Shown one piece after another: positions 54,331 to 62,531 of a stretch of DNA of 64,000 nucleotides. The position numbers and the translations under genes are program-made. The stretch covers positions 547,171-611,170 of the forward strand of contig NZ_JYNL01000064.1 of assembly GCF_001044235.1 (NCBI RefSeq), in the 5' to 3' direction. The notes under the pieces were generated by a model that had not been told where the DNA came from, did no database searches, and saw nothing but the letters and a program-made list of their open reading frames with translations. Numbering within the stretch: position 1 is the stretch's first letter; every line of letters begins with the position of its first letter. The DNA comes from Mycolicibacterium chlorophenolicum (lineage in GTDB: Bacteria > Actinomycetota > Actinomycetes > Mycobacteriales > Mycobacteriaceae).

Positions 54331-55671
54331 TCAGCCCAACCAGTCCAGCACCGCCGCGGCGGTCCACGACTGCTGCATGCTGCCCAACGGCTCGCCGGTG
54401 AACGGCTCGTAGTACTCGGCGAACGTGCCATCGCTGGCTTGCCGCAGGCCTTCCCGCCGCAGCGTCGAGGACCGCTCGGCCCAGCCGCGCCGCGCGAAGC
54501 ACCACGAGAACAACCACGTCATCACCGGCCACACCGGACCCCGCCAGTACTCCCGCGACCGGAAGTCGCGCGACACCGGCGACGTCGACGGGATCAGCGC
54601 GTACGCGAGATCGGGATGGCCGCTGAACCGCGGCCCCTCCAGCAGGCGGATCAGCGCCCGCTCCCGGTCGTGCGGCAGGCCGCCGCACAGCAGCGGCGCG
54701 AACTGCGCCACCGTCTCGGTCGCGATCCACCTCTCCGCGCGCACGTCGTAATCCCTTGCAGCACCCGTCCTTTCGTCGCTGGTCGCGACCACGCCGGCGC
54801 GGAAACGTTCCGCCCAGGAGTACAGGTCCTTCACGTCGGCGTTCGGGCGCTTGTGGTCCTCGCCGATCTCGGCCAGCACCTGGCACGCCACCGAGAAGAT
54901 CGCCGAGACGAACACGTCCTCGACCGCGAAACTCATGGCCTTGGCCAGTAATTCGTCGTCGTAGCGGACGGCCTTCATCTCCTCGACCAGCCAGAGGTAG
55001 CGGTCGTACTCCATATCGCTGGGCCGCTGGCTGGCGTCGGTGTTGATCTTGTTGTCCTCGCGCTGGTATTCGGGCACGTCGCCGGGAATCACGTTGGCGT
55101 ACGGGCTGTCCCAGCGTGGCGAGTTGTCCATGCCGGACTCCCAGCCGTGGTACAGGGTGACGCGGCCGCGGCCCCTCTGATCGCGGCACTCGGCCAGCCA
55201 CCGGTGCCAGCGCACCAGATCGCCCCAGCGCCGGTCGAGGAACGCGTCGGCGACGGCGCGGGTGGACCGGCCGCGCCGACGGGCGTGGTCGAGGATGCGC
55301 TGCACGGCGATCGCGTGCACCGGCGGCTGGGTGATTCCCGAGGTGTGCCGGCCGCGCGGCGCGTCGGGGGACAACGCCGAACACGCCCAGCGGGCCGGGC
55401 CCGGGAAGTACCCGTCCACCCCGTTGGCGAACACGATGTGCGGGATCATGCCGTTGCGCCACTGCGCCGACAGCAGCGTGTCGAGTTCGACGACGGCCCG
55501 CTCGACCGACAGCGGGGCCAGCCCGATGGCCACGAACGCCGCGTCCCAACTCCACATGTGCGGATAGAGCAACGGTGCTGCGGTGGTCATCGTGCCCAGG
55601 TCGTTGCCGCGCAACAGGTAGGCCGCGCGGGCGGCCAGTTGTGTCGGGGCAAAGCTCGGATCGTGGGGCAT
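54331..55671 (-). CDS. ggh: Glucosylglycerate hydrolase (GH63)
   Basis: A 446-residue enzyme, same length and near-identical blocks as the characterised M. hassiacum GgH: MPHDPSFAPTQLAARAAYLL, YPHMWSWDAAFVAIGLAPL, YHGWESGMDNSPRWDSPYAN and FAEYYEPFTGEPLGSMQQSW. The catalytic acid Asp182 (GMDNSP) and base Glu419 (FAEYYEP) are in the exact positions of that enzyme. It hydrolyses glucosylglycerate, a compatible solute that accumulates under nitrogen limitation, on recovery. ATG at 55671. Divergent from an SDR gene. Confidence 0.93.
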   Translation of the reverse strand: MPHDPSFAPTQLAARAAYLLRGNDLGTMTTAAPLLYPHMWSWDAAFVAIGLAPLSVERAVVELDTLLSAQWRNGMIPHIVFANGVDGYFPGPARWACSALSPDAPRGRHTSGITQPPVHAIAVQRILDHARRRGRSTRAVADAFLDRRWGDLVRWHRWLAECRDQRGRGRVTLYHGWESGMDNSPRWDSPYANVIPGDVPEYQREDNKINTDASQRPSDMEYDRYLWLVEEMKAVRYDDELLAKAMSFAVEDVFVSAIFSVACQVLAEIGEDHKRPNADVKDLYSWAERFRAGVVATSDERTGAARDYDVRAERWIATETVAQFAPLLCGGLPHDRERALIRLLEGPRFSGHPDLAYALIPSTSPVSRDFRSREYWRGPVWPVMTWLFSWCFARRGWAERSSTLRREGLRQASDGTFAEYYEPFTGEPLGSMQQSWTAAAVLDWLG

Positions 55672-55725
55672 CGCCTCCCATGATGCGACCTCTTCGCCCG
55701 CCGCGCAGGTCGGTAGTGTCGTCGT

Positions 55726-56391
55726 GTGCCGACTGCCATGATCACCGGGGCCTCCGGAGGCCTCGGAGCCGCGCTGGCCGACGCGCTGGCCCCGACGCAC
55801 ACCCTGTTCCTCGCGGGGCGTCCCTCGGAGCGGCTGGACGCGGTGGCGGGGCGGCTCGGAGCGACCACCTGGCCCGTCGATCTCGCCGACCCCGACGCGA
55901 TCCCGGCCGTCGTCGAACCCATCGTCGAGCTGGACGTGCTGATCCACAACGCCGGCGTCGCCTACCCCGGGCGGGTGGCCGAGACCACCGTCGACCAGTG
56001 GCGCTCCACGATGGCCGTCAACGTGATCGGCGCCGTCGCGCTGACCCTCGAACTGCTGCCGGCGTTGCGCGCCGCGAGCGGGCACGTCGTGTTCATCAAC
56101 TCCGGCGCAGGCATCAACGCCTCGCCGGGGCTGGCGTCGTACTCGGCGAGCAAGTTCGCTCTGCGCGGTTTCGCCGACTCGCTGCGCGCCGACGAACCGT
56201 CGCTGCGGGTGACCTCCGTGCACCCCGGCCGCATCGCGACGGCGATGCAGGAGGATCTCGTCGCCTACGAGGGCCGTGAGTACGACCCCGGGCAGTACCT
56301 CAGCGTGCAGACCGTCGCCCGCGTCACCGCCGACGCGATCAACGCCCCCCGCGACGCGCACGTCCACGAGGTCATCGTCCGCCCCCGGTAA
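55726..56391 (+). CDS. Short-chain dehydrogenase/reductase
   Basis: A 221-residue SDR: MPTAMITGASGGLGAALADALAP, LDVLIHNAGVAYPG, VFINSGAGINASPGLASYSA with SKFALRGFADSL (Ser-Tyr-Lys), and SVHPGRIATAMQ. GTG start at 55726, 54 bp from the divergent hydrolase start. Its end meets a palindromic repeat shared with the leuS region. Substrate unknown. Confidence 0.92.
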   Translation: MPTAMITGASGGLGAALADALAPTHTLFLAGRPSERLDAVAGRLGATTWPVDLADPDAIPAVVEPIVELDVLIHNAGVAYPGRVAETTVDQWRSTMAVNVIGAVALTLELLPALRAASGHVVFINSGAGINASPGLASYSASKFALRGFADSLRADEPSLRVTSVHPGRIATAMQEDLVAYEGREYDPGQYLSVQTVARVTADAINAPRDAHVHEVIVRPR

Positions 56392-56394
56392 TGG

Positions 56395-56443
56395 GATTTC
56401 GGCGTGCGCAGTCGCGCTGGGCGCTACCCATCACGCCCGAATC
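56395..56443. repeat. Palindromic repeat, family member 1
   Basis: GATTTCGGCGTG (56395-56406) is followed by CGCAGTCGCG and pairs imperfectly with CACGCCCGAATC (56432-56443). The left half GATTTCGGCGTGCGCAGTCG matches the repeat after leuS at 57330-57382. It sits 3 bp after the SDR stop and its right arm enters the convergent gene's stop. Confidence 0.6.
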
Positions 56444-57288
56444 GCGGCACGGATGGTCGCCAAGACGCGCTCCGGGTATTCGGTCAGGTCCAACCAGGTG
56501 AACCGCAGGATCTGCCAGCCCGCCACCGAGATGACGTTCTGACGCAACCGATCATTCTGGAAAGCTTCGTGATCGCTGTGAAAGGCGAACCCGTCGACCT
56601 CGATCGCCACCTTCGCCGCGACGAACGCGATGTCGATAACGTAGCCGCTGAGTGGATAGTTCGCCTGCCACCCCGAAAGGCCGGCGCGCTGCAGAATCCC
56701 GACCAGAAGCCGCTCGCCCTCTGAGCGCGCGCCGTCGCCGGCGGCTCGCAGCAGGCGACGGGCTGCCGGCGAACCGTGGCGTCCCTTGTTCCGCAAATGA
56801 ACCTGCCACAACTCTCGCAAGTGAAAGTCACGCTGGAGCGCGGCGTCGAACAGTTTGGCGCCGTCGCGACGTTTCACGGCGGCCTCGAGCACCGTCAGGG
56901 GTGCCGCCGTCACGCGCAAGCCTCGGACCTCGTCGACATCGGGATCAGCGAGATCGCGGCGGCGGACCACTGAACCGTCGTGCACGCGGCCGTTGCTGTC
57001 GCGCGGCACCGTCACCTCGACCACCGGAGGTGCGAAGCCGGTCAGGCCATGCCACCACGCGGCGGCCAGACCGCTCGCTGCGGCACGGTCGCCATAGCTC
57101 CATACGGCTGCCCTCACCCGCGCCGCGTCGGTGAACGGCCTGTCGTCGGCGAAGTAGACACCTTCAGAGCAGCGTCGCCAACGCCCGGACCGGACATGCC
57201 GGCTCACGGAGTGCTTACTCAGCCCCGCGGCACGCGCTTGGGCCAGTGTCACCACACCGTCGTGCCGTCGAAGGTACTCACTCATCAC
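56431..57288 (-). CDS. AbiEi-like HTH plus DUF559/VSR-type endonuclease-fold protein
   Basis: A 285-residue protein. The N-terminal part (MSEYLRRHDGVVTLAQARAAGLSKHSVSRHVRSGRWRRCSEGVYF) resembles the winged helix of AbiEi-type antitoxins. The C-terminal part carries a PD-(D/E)xK-like core: SEGERLLVGILQRAGL, then YVIDIAFVAAKVAIEVDGFA, and a final GWQILRFTWLDL as in VSR/DUF559 proteins. No AbiEii toxin is adjacent. Such genes are frequent solo accessory genes in mycobacteria. A defence role is inferred only. Confidence 0.82.
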   Translation of the reverse strand: MMSEYLRRHDGVVTLAQARAAGLSKHSVSRHVRSGRWRRCSEGVYFADDRPFTDAARVRAAVWSYGDRAAASGLAAAWWHGLTGFAPPVVEVTVPRDSNGRVHDGSVVRRRDLADPDVDEVRGLRVTAAPLTVLEAAVKRRDGAKLFDAALQRDFHLRELWQVHLRNKGRHGSPAARRLLRAAGDGARSEGERLLVGILQRAGLSGWQANYPLSGYVIDIAFVAAKVAIEVDGFAFHSDHEAFQNDRLRQNVISVAGWQILRFTWLDLTEYPERVLATIRAAIRA

Positions 57289-57329
57289 ACCGGTTGGACG
57301 TCACCGGCGCCGATTGGGTTCCACCCCGC

Positions 57330-57382
57330 GCGATTTGGGCGTGGACAGTCGCGCCTACCGCGACTGTGCACGCCGAAATCGC
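57330..57382. terminator. Long hairpin after leuS (palindromic repeat, family member 2)
   Basis: Arms of 24 nt at 57330-57353 and 57359-57382 pair at 22 positions around a CCTAC loop. The right arm, read in reverse complement, gives GCGATTTCGGCGTGCACAGT, the same core as the repeat at 56395. It begins 4 nt after the leuS stop, so it likely terminates leuS. Confidence 0.7.
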
Positions 57383-57385
57383 AAG

Positions 57386-60241
57386 TCAGACGACGATGTT
57401 GACCAGCCGGCCCGCCACCACGATGACCTTCTTCGGGGTCCGGCCGTCGAGGAAGGCCACGACCTTCTCGTCGGCCAGCGCGGCCGTCTCCACGATGTCG
57501 GCGACGGCATCCGCAGCGACCGTGACCCGGCTGCGAACCTTGCCATTGACCTGCACCGGATACTCGACGGTGTCGTCGACCAGGTACTGCTCGTCGGCGA
57601 TCGGGAACGGTCCGTGGGCCAGCGAGCCCTCGTGACCGAGCCGCGACCACAGCTCCTCGGCCAGGTGCGGCGCGAGCGGCGCCACCATCAGCACCAGCGG
57701 TTCGAGCGCGGCGCGCGCAGTCACCGACTGCTTGGTCAGGTGGTTGGTGTACTCGATCAGCTTGGCCGCGGCGGTGTTGTTGCGCAGCCCCGCGTAATCG
57801 TCGGCGGCGCCGGCGATGGTGCGGTGCAGCAGCCGCAGCGTGGCCTCGTCAAGCGCGTCATCGGTGGCACGCACAGCGCCGGACTCCTCGTCGACCACCA
57901 GACGCCAGATCCGCTGCAGGAAGCGGTATGCACCGACGACGTCCTTGGTGGCCCACGGCCGCGACGCCTCCAGCGGGCCCATCGACATCTCGTACACCCG
58001 CAGCGTGTCGGCGCCGTAGTTGTCGCAGATCTCGTCGGGGGACACCGAGTTCTTCAGGCTCTTGCCGATCTTGCCGAACTCCTGGTTGACCTCGACCTCA
58101 CCCTCCGGCCCGGTCCAGAAGAACCGTCCGTCGCGCTCGCTGACCTCGGCCGCCGGCACGTACGTCCCGCGCGCGTCGGTGTAGGCGAACGCCTGGATGT
58201 AGCCCTGGTTGACCAGCCTCCGGTACGGCTCGCGGGAGCTCACATGCCCGAGGTCGTACAGCACCTTGTGCCAGAACCGGGAGTAGAGCAGATGCAGCAC
58301 CGCGTGTTCGACGCCGCCCACGTACAGGTCGACGCCGCCCGGGTCATCGGGACCGTGCTCGGCCGGGCGCGGCCCCATCCAGTACGCCTCGTTCTCCTTG
58401 GCGCACATGGCTTCTCCGTTGTACGGATCGGTGTAGCGCAACTCGTACCAGCTGCTGCCGGCCCACTGCGGCATCACATTGGTGTCCCGGGTGTAGGGCT
58501 TGGGCCCGTCACCGAGATCGAGTTCCACGTTGACCCAGTCGGTGGCCTTGGCCAGCGGCGGCGACGGCTCGCTGTCGGCGTCGTCGGGGTCGAACAGCAC
58601 CGGGGAGTAGTCCGGAACGTCGGGCAGCTCCACCGGCAACATGTGCTCGGGCAGGCCGTGGGCGCGGCCGTCGGCGTCGTAGACGATCGGGAACGGCTCG
58701 CCCCAGTACCGCTGACGGGCGAACAGCCAGTCGCGCAGCTTGTATTCGATGCGGGCGCGGCCGCGGCCGTCGGCGGTGAGCCGCTCGGTCATGGCCGCCT
58801 TCGCTGCCGCCACGTCCATGCCGTCGAGGAAACCGGAGTTCACCATCAGGCCTTCACCGGTGTACGCCGCCTCCGAGATGTCGCCACCCGCAACGACTTC
58901 CACGATCGGCAGCCCGAACTCGGTGGCGAAGTCCCAGTCCCGCTGGTCACCGCCGGGCACCGCCATGATCGCGCCGGTGCCGTAGCCGGCCAGCACATAG
59001 TCGGCGACGAACACCGGAACCTGTTGTCCGTCAGCAGGATTGGTGGCGTACGCGCCGAGGAACACGCCGGTCTTGGTCTTGTTCTCCTGGCGCTCCAGAT
59101 CGGACTTCGCCGCGATCGAAGCCCGGTAGGCAGCCACCGCCTCGCGCGGAGTCGATGCACCGTAGGTCCACCGCGCGTCCACGCCGTCGGGCCACTCGGC
59201 GGCGACCAGGTCGTCCACCAGATCGTGCTCGGGTGCCAACACCAGATACGTCGCACCGAACAGAGTGTCCGGGCGGGTGGTGAACACCTCGACGTCGCCG
59301 GCGGAGGTGCCGAACAGCACACTGGCGCCCGTCGAGCGACCGATCCAGTTGCGCTGCATCGTCTTGACCTTCTCCGGCCAGTCCAGAACCTCGAGGTCGT
59401 CGAGCAACCGGTCCGAATAGGCGGTGATGCGCATCATCCACTGCCGCAGACGTTTCCGGAACACCGGGAAGTTGCCGCGCTCACTGCGGCCGTCAGCGGT
59501 GACTTCCTCGTTGGCCAGCACCGTGCCCAGACCGGGACACCAGTTGACCACCGAGTCGGCCAGATAGACCAGCCGGTGGCCGTCGATCACGTCGGCCCGC
59601 TCACCGCTGCTCAACGACGACCACGGCCGGCCGTCACCCGTCGTCCGGGTGCCCGCCTCGAACTCGGCGACCAGCTCGGCGATGGGACGCGCCCGATTCA
59701 ACTCCGGGTCGAACCACGCGTTGAAGATCTGCAGGAAGATCCACTGCGTCCACTTGTAGAACTCGACGTCGGTGGTGGAGAAGCTGCGCCGCGCATCGTG
59801 GCCGAGACCGAGCCGGCCTAGCTGGCGGCGGAAGTTGACGATGTTGGCCTCGGTGCGGGTGCGCGGGTGCGTCCCGGTCTGGATGGCGTACTGCTCGGCG
59901 GGCAGACCGAAAGCGTCGAAACCCAACGCGTGCAACACGTTCCGTCCGGTCATCCGGTAGTAGCGGGCGTACACGTCAGTGGCGATGTAGCCGAGGGGAT
60001 GCCCGACGTGCAACCCCTCCCCCGAGGGGTACGGGAACATGTCCTGGACGAACATCTTGTCGGCCGGCACCGGGGTGCCGTCGGGCGCGGCCAGCGAGCC
60101 GACCGGGTTGGCGACGTCGAAGGTTCCGGCATCGGTCCACCGCTGCTGCCAGGAGCGCTCGATGTCCCCGGCGAGCTCCGCGGTGTAGCGGTGCGGCGGG
60201 GTGTCGTCGGCGGCATGGTGCGCAGTCGGCGTGTCGGTCAC
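57386..60241 (-). CDS. leuS: Leucyl-tRNA synthetase
   Basis: A 951-residue class I synthetase. The HIGH motif is HVGH in PYPSGEGLHVGHPLGYIATD, the editing domain CP1 occupies about 240-440 (TTRPDTLFGATYLVLAPEH, GTGAIMAVPGGDQRDWDFA), and KMSKS is KIGKS in GKIGKSLKNSVSPDE. It charges tRNA-Leu with leucine in the cytosol and edits mischarged products. It is full length. It is divergent from the mtc28-like gene, as in Rv0041/Rv0040c. The 835-codon frame on the opposite strand is a GC-composition artefact. Confidence 0.98.
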   Translation of the reverse strand: MTDTPTAHHAADDTPPHRYTAELAGDIERSWQQRWTDAGTFDVANPVGSLAAPDGTPVPADKMFVQDMFPYPSGEGLHVGHPLGYIATDVYARYYRMTGRNVLHALGFDAFGLPAEQYAIQTGTHPRTRTEANIVNFRRQLGRLGLGHDARRSFSTTDVEFYKWTQWIFLQIFNAWFDPELNRARPIAELVAEFEAGTRTTGDGRPWSSLSSGERADVIDGHRLVYLADSVVNWCPGLGTVLANEEVTADGRSERGNFPVFRKRLRQWMMRITAYSDRLLDDLEVLDWPEKVKTMQRNWIGRSTGASVLFGTSAGDVEVFTTRPDTLFGATYLVLAPEHDLVDDLVAAEWPDGVDARWTYGASTPREAVAAYRASIAAKSDLERQENKTKTGVFLGAYATNPADGQQVPVFVADYVLAGYGTGAIMAVPGGDQRDWDFATEFGLPIVEVVAGGDISEAAYTGEGLMVNSGFLDGMDVAAAKAAMTERLTADGRGRARIEYKLRDWLFARQRYWGEPFPIVYDADGRAHGLPEHMLPVELPDVPDYSPVLFDPDDADSEPSPPLAKATDWVNVELDLGDGPKPYTRDTNVMPQWAGSSWYELRYTDPYNGEAMCAKENEAYWMGPRPAEHGPDDPGGVDLYVGGVEHAVLHLLYSRFWHKVLYDLGHVSSREPYRRLVNQGYIQAFAYTDARGTYVPAAEVSERDGRFFWTGPEGEVEVNQEFGKIGKSLKNSVSPDEICDNYGADTLRVYEMSMGPLEASRPWATKDVVGAYRFLQRIWRLVVDEESGAVRATDDALDEATLRLLHRTIAGAADDYAGLRNNTAAAKLIEYTNHLTKQSVTARAALEPLVLMVAPLAPHLAEELWSRLGHEGSLAHGPFPIADEQYLVDDTVEYPVQVNGKVRSRVTVAADAVADIVETAALADEKVVAFLDGRTPKKVIVVAGRLVNIVV

Positions 60242-60439
60242 GTGATCAGCGTATAAGCCGCTCTGTGGCGGCCCCGCGGGCCACGGGTTGATCTCGGTTC
60301 CGTTGCGGATGCGTCAGGGGTTGGTCCCAGGTCGATTCCAGCCCTGGTGAGCGCGTCGAGCCCGTGGATACATTGCTCGCCTGACCCGGGTGCGCTTGGC
60401 CCCGACCGTCGGGAAAAGGGATTGGGAGGACTTCACTCG

Positions 60440-61381
60440 ATGAGCGAAAACGGCCGTCGCTGGCGGGTTCTGGCAGGAGGGATCGGCGCATGCGCCGGTG
60501 TCGCCGGTGTGCTGGGCGTCTCGGGCACGGCGTCCGCGCAGCCCCTCCCTGTGCAGCCGACGCTGCCGTCGCCGGCCACGATCGCCCAGCCGGTGCCGGC
60601 CGCGCCGAACGTCGTGCCCCTGCAGCCGGGTGTGACACCCGCCACTGCCGGGGTGGCCGCCGTACCCGCCGGCGTCACCGCCGCGACTCCGCCCGTCGTT
60701 CCCGCCGCGCCCGCGCCGACGATCGTGCCGGCGACCTCGGGCACGCTCAGCGACTTCTTCGCCGCGAAGGGAATCGCGCTGGAGCCGCAGTCCAGCCGCG
60801 ACTTCCGCGCGCTCAACATCGTGCTGCCGATGCCCCGCGGCTGGCAGCACATTCCGGACCCGAACGTGCCGGACGCGTTCGCGGTCATCGCCGACCGCGT
60901 CGGCGGCAACGGCCTGTACTCGTCGAACGCGCAGGTGGTGGTCTACAAGCTGGTCGGTGGGGACTTCGACCCCAAGGAGGCGATCAGCCACGGCTTCATC
61001 GACGCCCAGCAGCTGCCCGCGTGGCGCTCAACCGACGCATCGTTCACCGACTTCGGCGGGATGCCGTCCTCGCTGATCGAGGGCACCTACCGGGACAACG
61101 CGATGACGTTGAACACCTCCCGGCGCCACGTGCTGGCGACGGTCGGCCCGGACCGCTACCTGGTGTCACTGGCGGTGACCACCAGCGTCGACCAGGTGGT
61201 GGCCGCCGCGGACGCCACCGAGGCGATCGTCAAAGGCTTCAAGGTGAGCGTGCCGTCCGCGGCGCCCGCACCCGGAGTGCCCCTGGGCGTCCCGCCCGCG
61301 CCGGCCCCGCCGGCACCCCCAGCTCCCGCTGTCCCCGCTGCGGCGGCCCCCGCGCCGCAGCTGTTGGGACTGCAGGGATAA
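60440..61381 (+). CDS. Secreted Pro/Ala-rich LpqN/Mtc28-like protein
   Basis: A 313-residue exported protein, syntenic with Rv0040c (mtc28). Signal peptide MSENGRRWRVLAGGIGACAG to TASAQ, a Pro/Ala-rich stretch (about 33-100), an LpqN/LpqT-like domain (about 125-270: PMPRGWQHIPDPNVPDAFAV, YSSNAQVVVYKLVGGDFD, GTYRDNAMTLNTSRRHVLAT) and a Pro-rich C-terminus. GGGAGGA precedes the ATG at 60440. Related proteins are culture-filtrate antigens and LpqN-type domains bind lipids or partner proteins; function here unknown. Confidence 0.85.
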   Translation: MSENGRRWRVLAGGIGACAGVAGVLGVSGTASAQPLPVQPTLPSPATIAQPVPAAPNVVPLQPGVTPATAGVAAVPAGVTAATPPVVPAAPAPTIVPATSGTLSDFFAAKGIALEPQSSRDFRALNIVLPMPRGWQHIPDPNVPDAFAVIADRVGGNGLYSSNAQVVVYKLVGGDFDPKEAISHGFIDAQQLPAWRSTDASFTDFGGMPSSLIEGTYRDNAMTLNTSRRHVLATVGPDRYLVSLAVTTSVDQVVAAADATEAIVKGFKVSVPSAAPAPGVPLGVPPAPAPPAPPAPAVPAAAAPAPQLLGLQG

Positions 61382-61388
61382 GCGACGT

Positions 61389-61422
61389 CGTCCCCCGGGC
61401 GAAGCCTGGCGCCCGGGGGACG
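61389..61422. terminator. Perfect 13-bp hairpin after the Mtc28-like gene
   Basis: CGTCCCCCGGGCG (61389-61401) pairs exactly with CGCCCGGGGGACG (61410-61422) around an 8-nt loop, 8 bp after the stop. No U-tract. It probably ends transcription before the small membrane protein gene. Confidence 0.7.
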
Positions 61423-61455
61423 GCGGCCCGCTGCCGACGCCGTATCCTCTGACCC

Positions 61456-61812
61456 ATGATGGTCGCCGCAATGCTGTGTCTCGGCGTCGCCGCCGTGACC
61501 GCGGCGCTGGGCGTCTGGTCGCTGACCCGGCCGGTGTCCGACGACTTCGTCCGTCAGGTGCTGCGCGGGGTCGCTCCGACACAGCTGGCCGCGGCGGTGA
61601 TGCTGGCCGCCGGCGCGGTGGTCGGGTTGTCGGCTCCGCGGCCGACGTCGACGGTGGTGCTGCTGGTGTGCATCGGCGGTGCGCTGGCGACGGTGGCCGC
61701 GGGATGCTGGCAGAGCGCCAAGGTCGTGGCCCGCGCCAACGCCCGCGTCGCGGCGGGTGCGGACAGCTGCGCAGGGGCGTGCGCCTCGTGCACGCTGTCC
61801 TGTGACCGCTAG
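61456..61812 (+). CDS. Small membrane protein with C-terminal Cys cluster
   Basis: A 118-residue protein (Rv0039c-like position). Three hydrophobic segments: MLCLGVAAVTAALGVWSL, LAAAVMLAAGAVVGLSA and VVLLVCIGGALATVAAG. The tail DSCAGACASCTLSCDR has Cys105, 109, 112 and 116 in a C-x3-C-x2-C-x3-C pattern, which could bind a metal or form disulfides. It overlaps the convergent yqgE gene by 4 bp. Function unknown. Confidence 0.72.
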   Translation: MMVAAMLCLGVAAVTAALGVWSLTRPVSDDFVRQVLRGVAPTQLAAAVMLAAGAVVGLSAPRPTSTVVLLVCIGGALATVAAGCWQSAKVVARANARVAAGADSCAGACASCTLSCDR

Positions 61813-62414
61813 TTACGGCTGAGATCGATGGGGTGGGTCGCGAGCAGCGACAGCGGCATCGGCTGACGACGCAGCACCCGCCCCCACAGGTCTACCCGCG
61901 GCTCCACCAGCACATCGGACGGCAACGCGGACAACACGATCCAGTCGTCGCGCTCGATCTCCCCCTCGAGTTGACCTATGGTCCAGCCCGAGTAACCGGC
62001 GAAGATGCGCACCCCCTCGACCAGCGGGGCGATCGCGTCGGGGTCGGCGTCCAGGTCGACCATCGCGATCCGGCCCTGCACGTGGCGCAGGCCGTTGACG
62101 CCGGCCGGGTCCACGCCGACGCGCAGCGTCGCCAGGCACAGCGCCGCGTCGCGTTTGACGGGTCCGCCGATGAACATCGTCTTCGGTTTGGTCGCGAGCT
62201 TCACCCACTGCGGGAGGACGTTGTAGACCGCGGTCTCGCTCGGCCGGTTGAGTACCACGCCCAGGGTGCCGCCGTCGTTGTGCTCGACGACGTAGATGAC
62301 GCTGCGCCGGAACGTGGGTTCCAGCAGATCGGTGTTGGCCAGCAACATCGTGCCCGCGCGGACCCGGTAGGCCGCGGGTGCGACGAAATCCTCCGGATCC
62401 TCTGGCTGCGCCAC
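61809..62414 (-). CDS. YqgE/AlgH family protein (DUF179)
   Basis: A 201-residue protein, Rv0038-like. VRAGTMLLANTDLLEPTFRRSVIYVVEHNDGGTLGVVLNRPSE is the diagnostic block, with GGPVKRDAALCLA and RIFAGYSGWTIGQLEGEIERDDWIVL. The family is of unknown biochemical role; AlgH was first tied to alginate control in Pseudomonas. GTG start at 62414. It is divergent from the MFS gene at 62532. Confidence 0.93.
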   Translation of the reverse strand: MAQPEDPEDFVAPAAYRVRAGTMLLANTDLLEPTFRRSVIYVVEHNDGGTLGVVLNRPSETAVYNVLPQWVKLATKPKTMFIGGPVKRDAALCLATLRVGVDPAGVNGLRHVQGRIAMVDLDADPDAIAPLVEGVRIFAGYSGWTIGQLEGEIERDDWIVLSALPSDVLVEPRVDLWGRVLRRQPMPLSLLATHPIDLSRN

Positions 62415-62531
62415 CCGACCATTCTGTCATCACCGCCGTCTGACGGAGGCGAACAAGCGGGGCCCGCCCGGATATTTGTACTGTGGCTCCGGTAGCGACA
62501 TCTCTCGACGCAGCCACCACTCTCCTAGGAC

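Noticed and set aside
57314..59821. An 835-codon open frame opposite leuS
   Set aside because: leuS is complete and unmistakable on the other strand; long antisense frames arise from GC-rich third positions. The frame has no domain and an Arg/His/Gly-biased composition.
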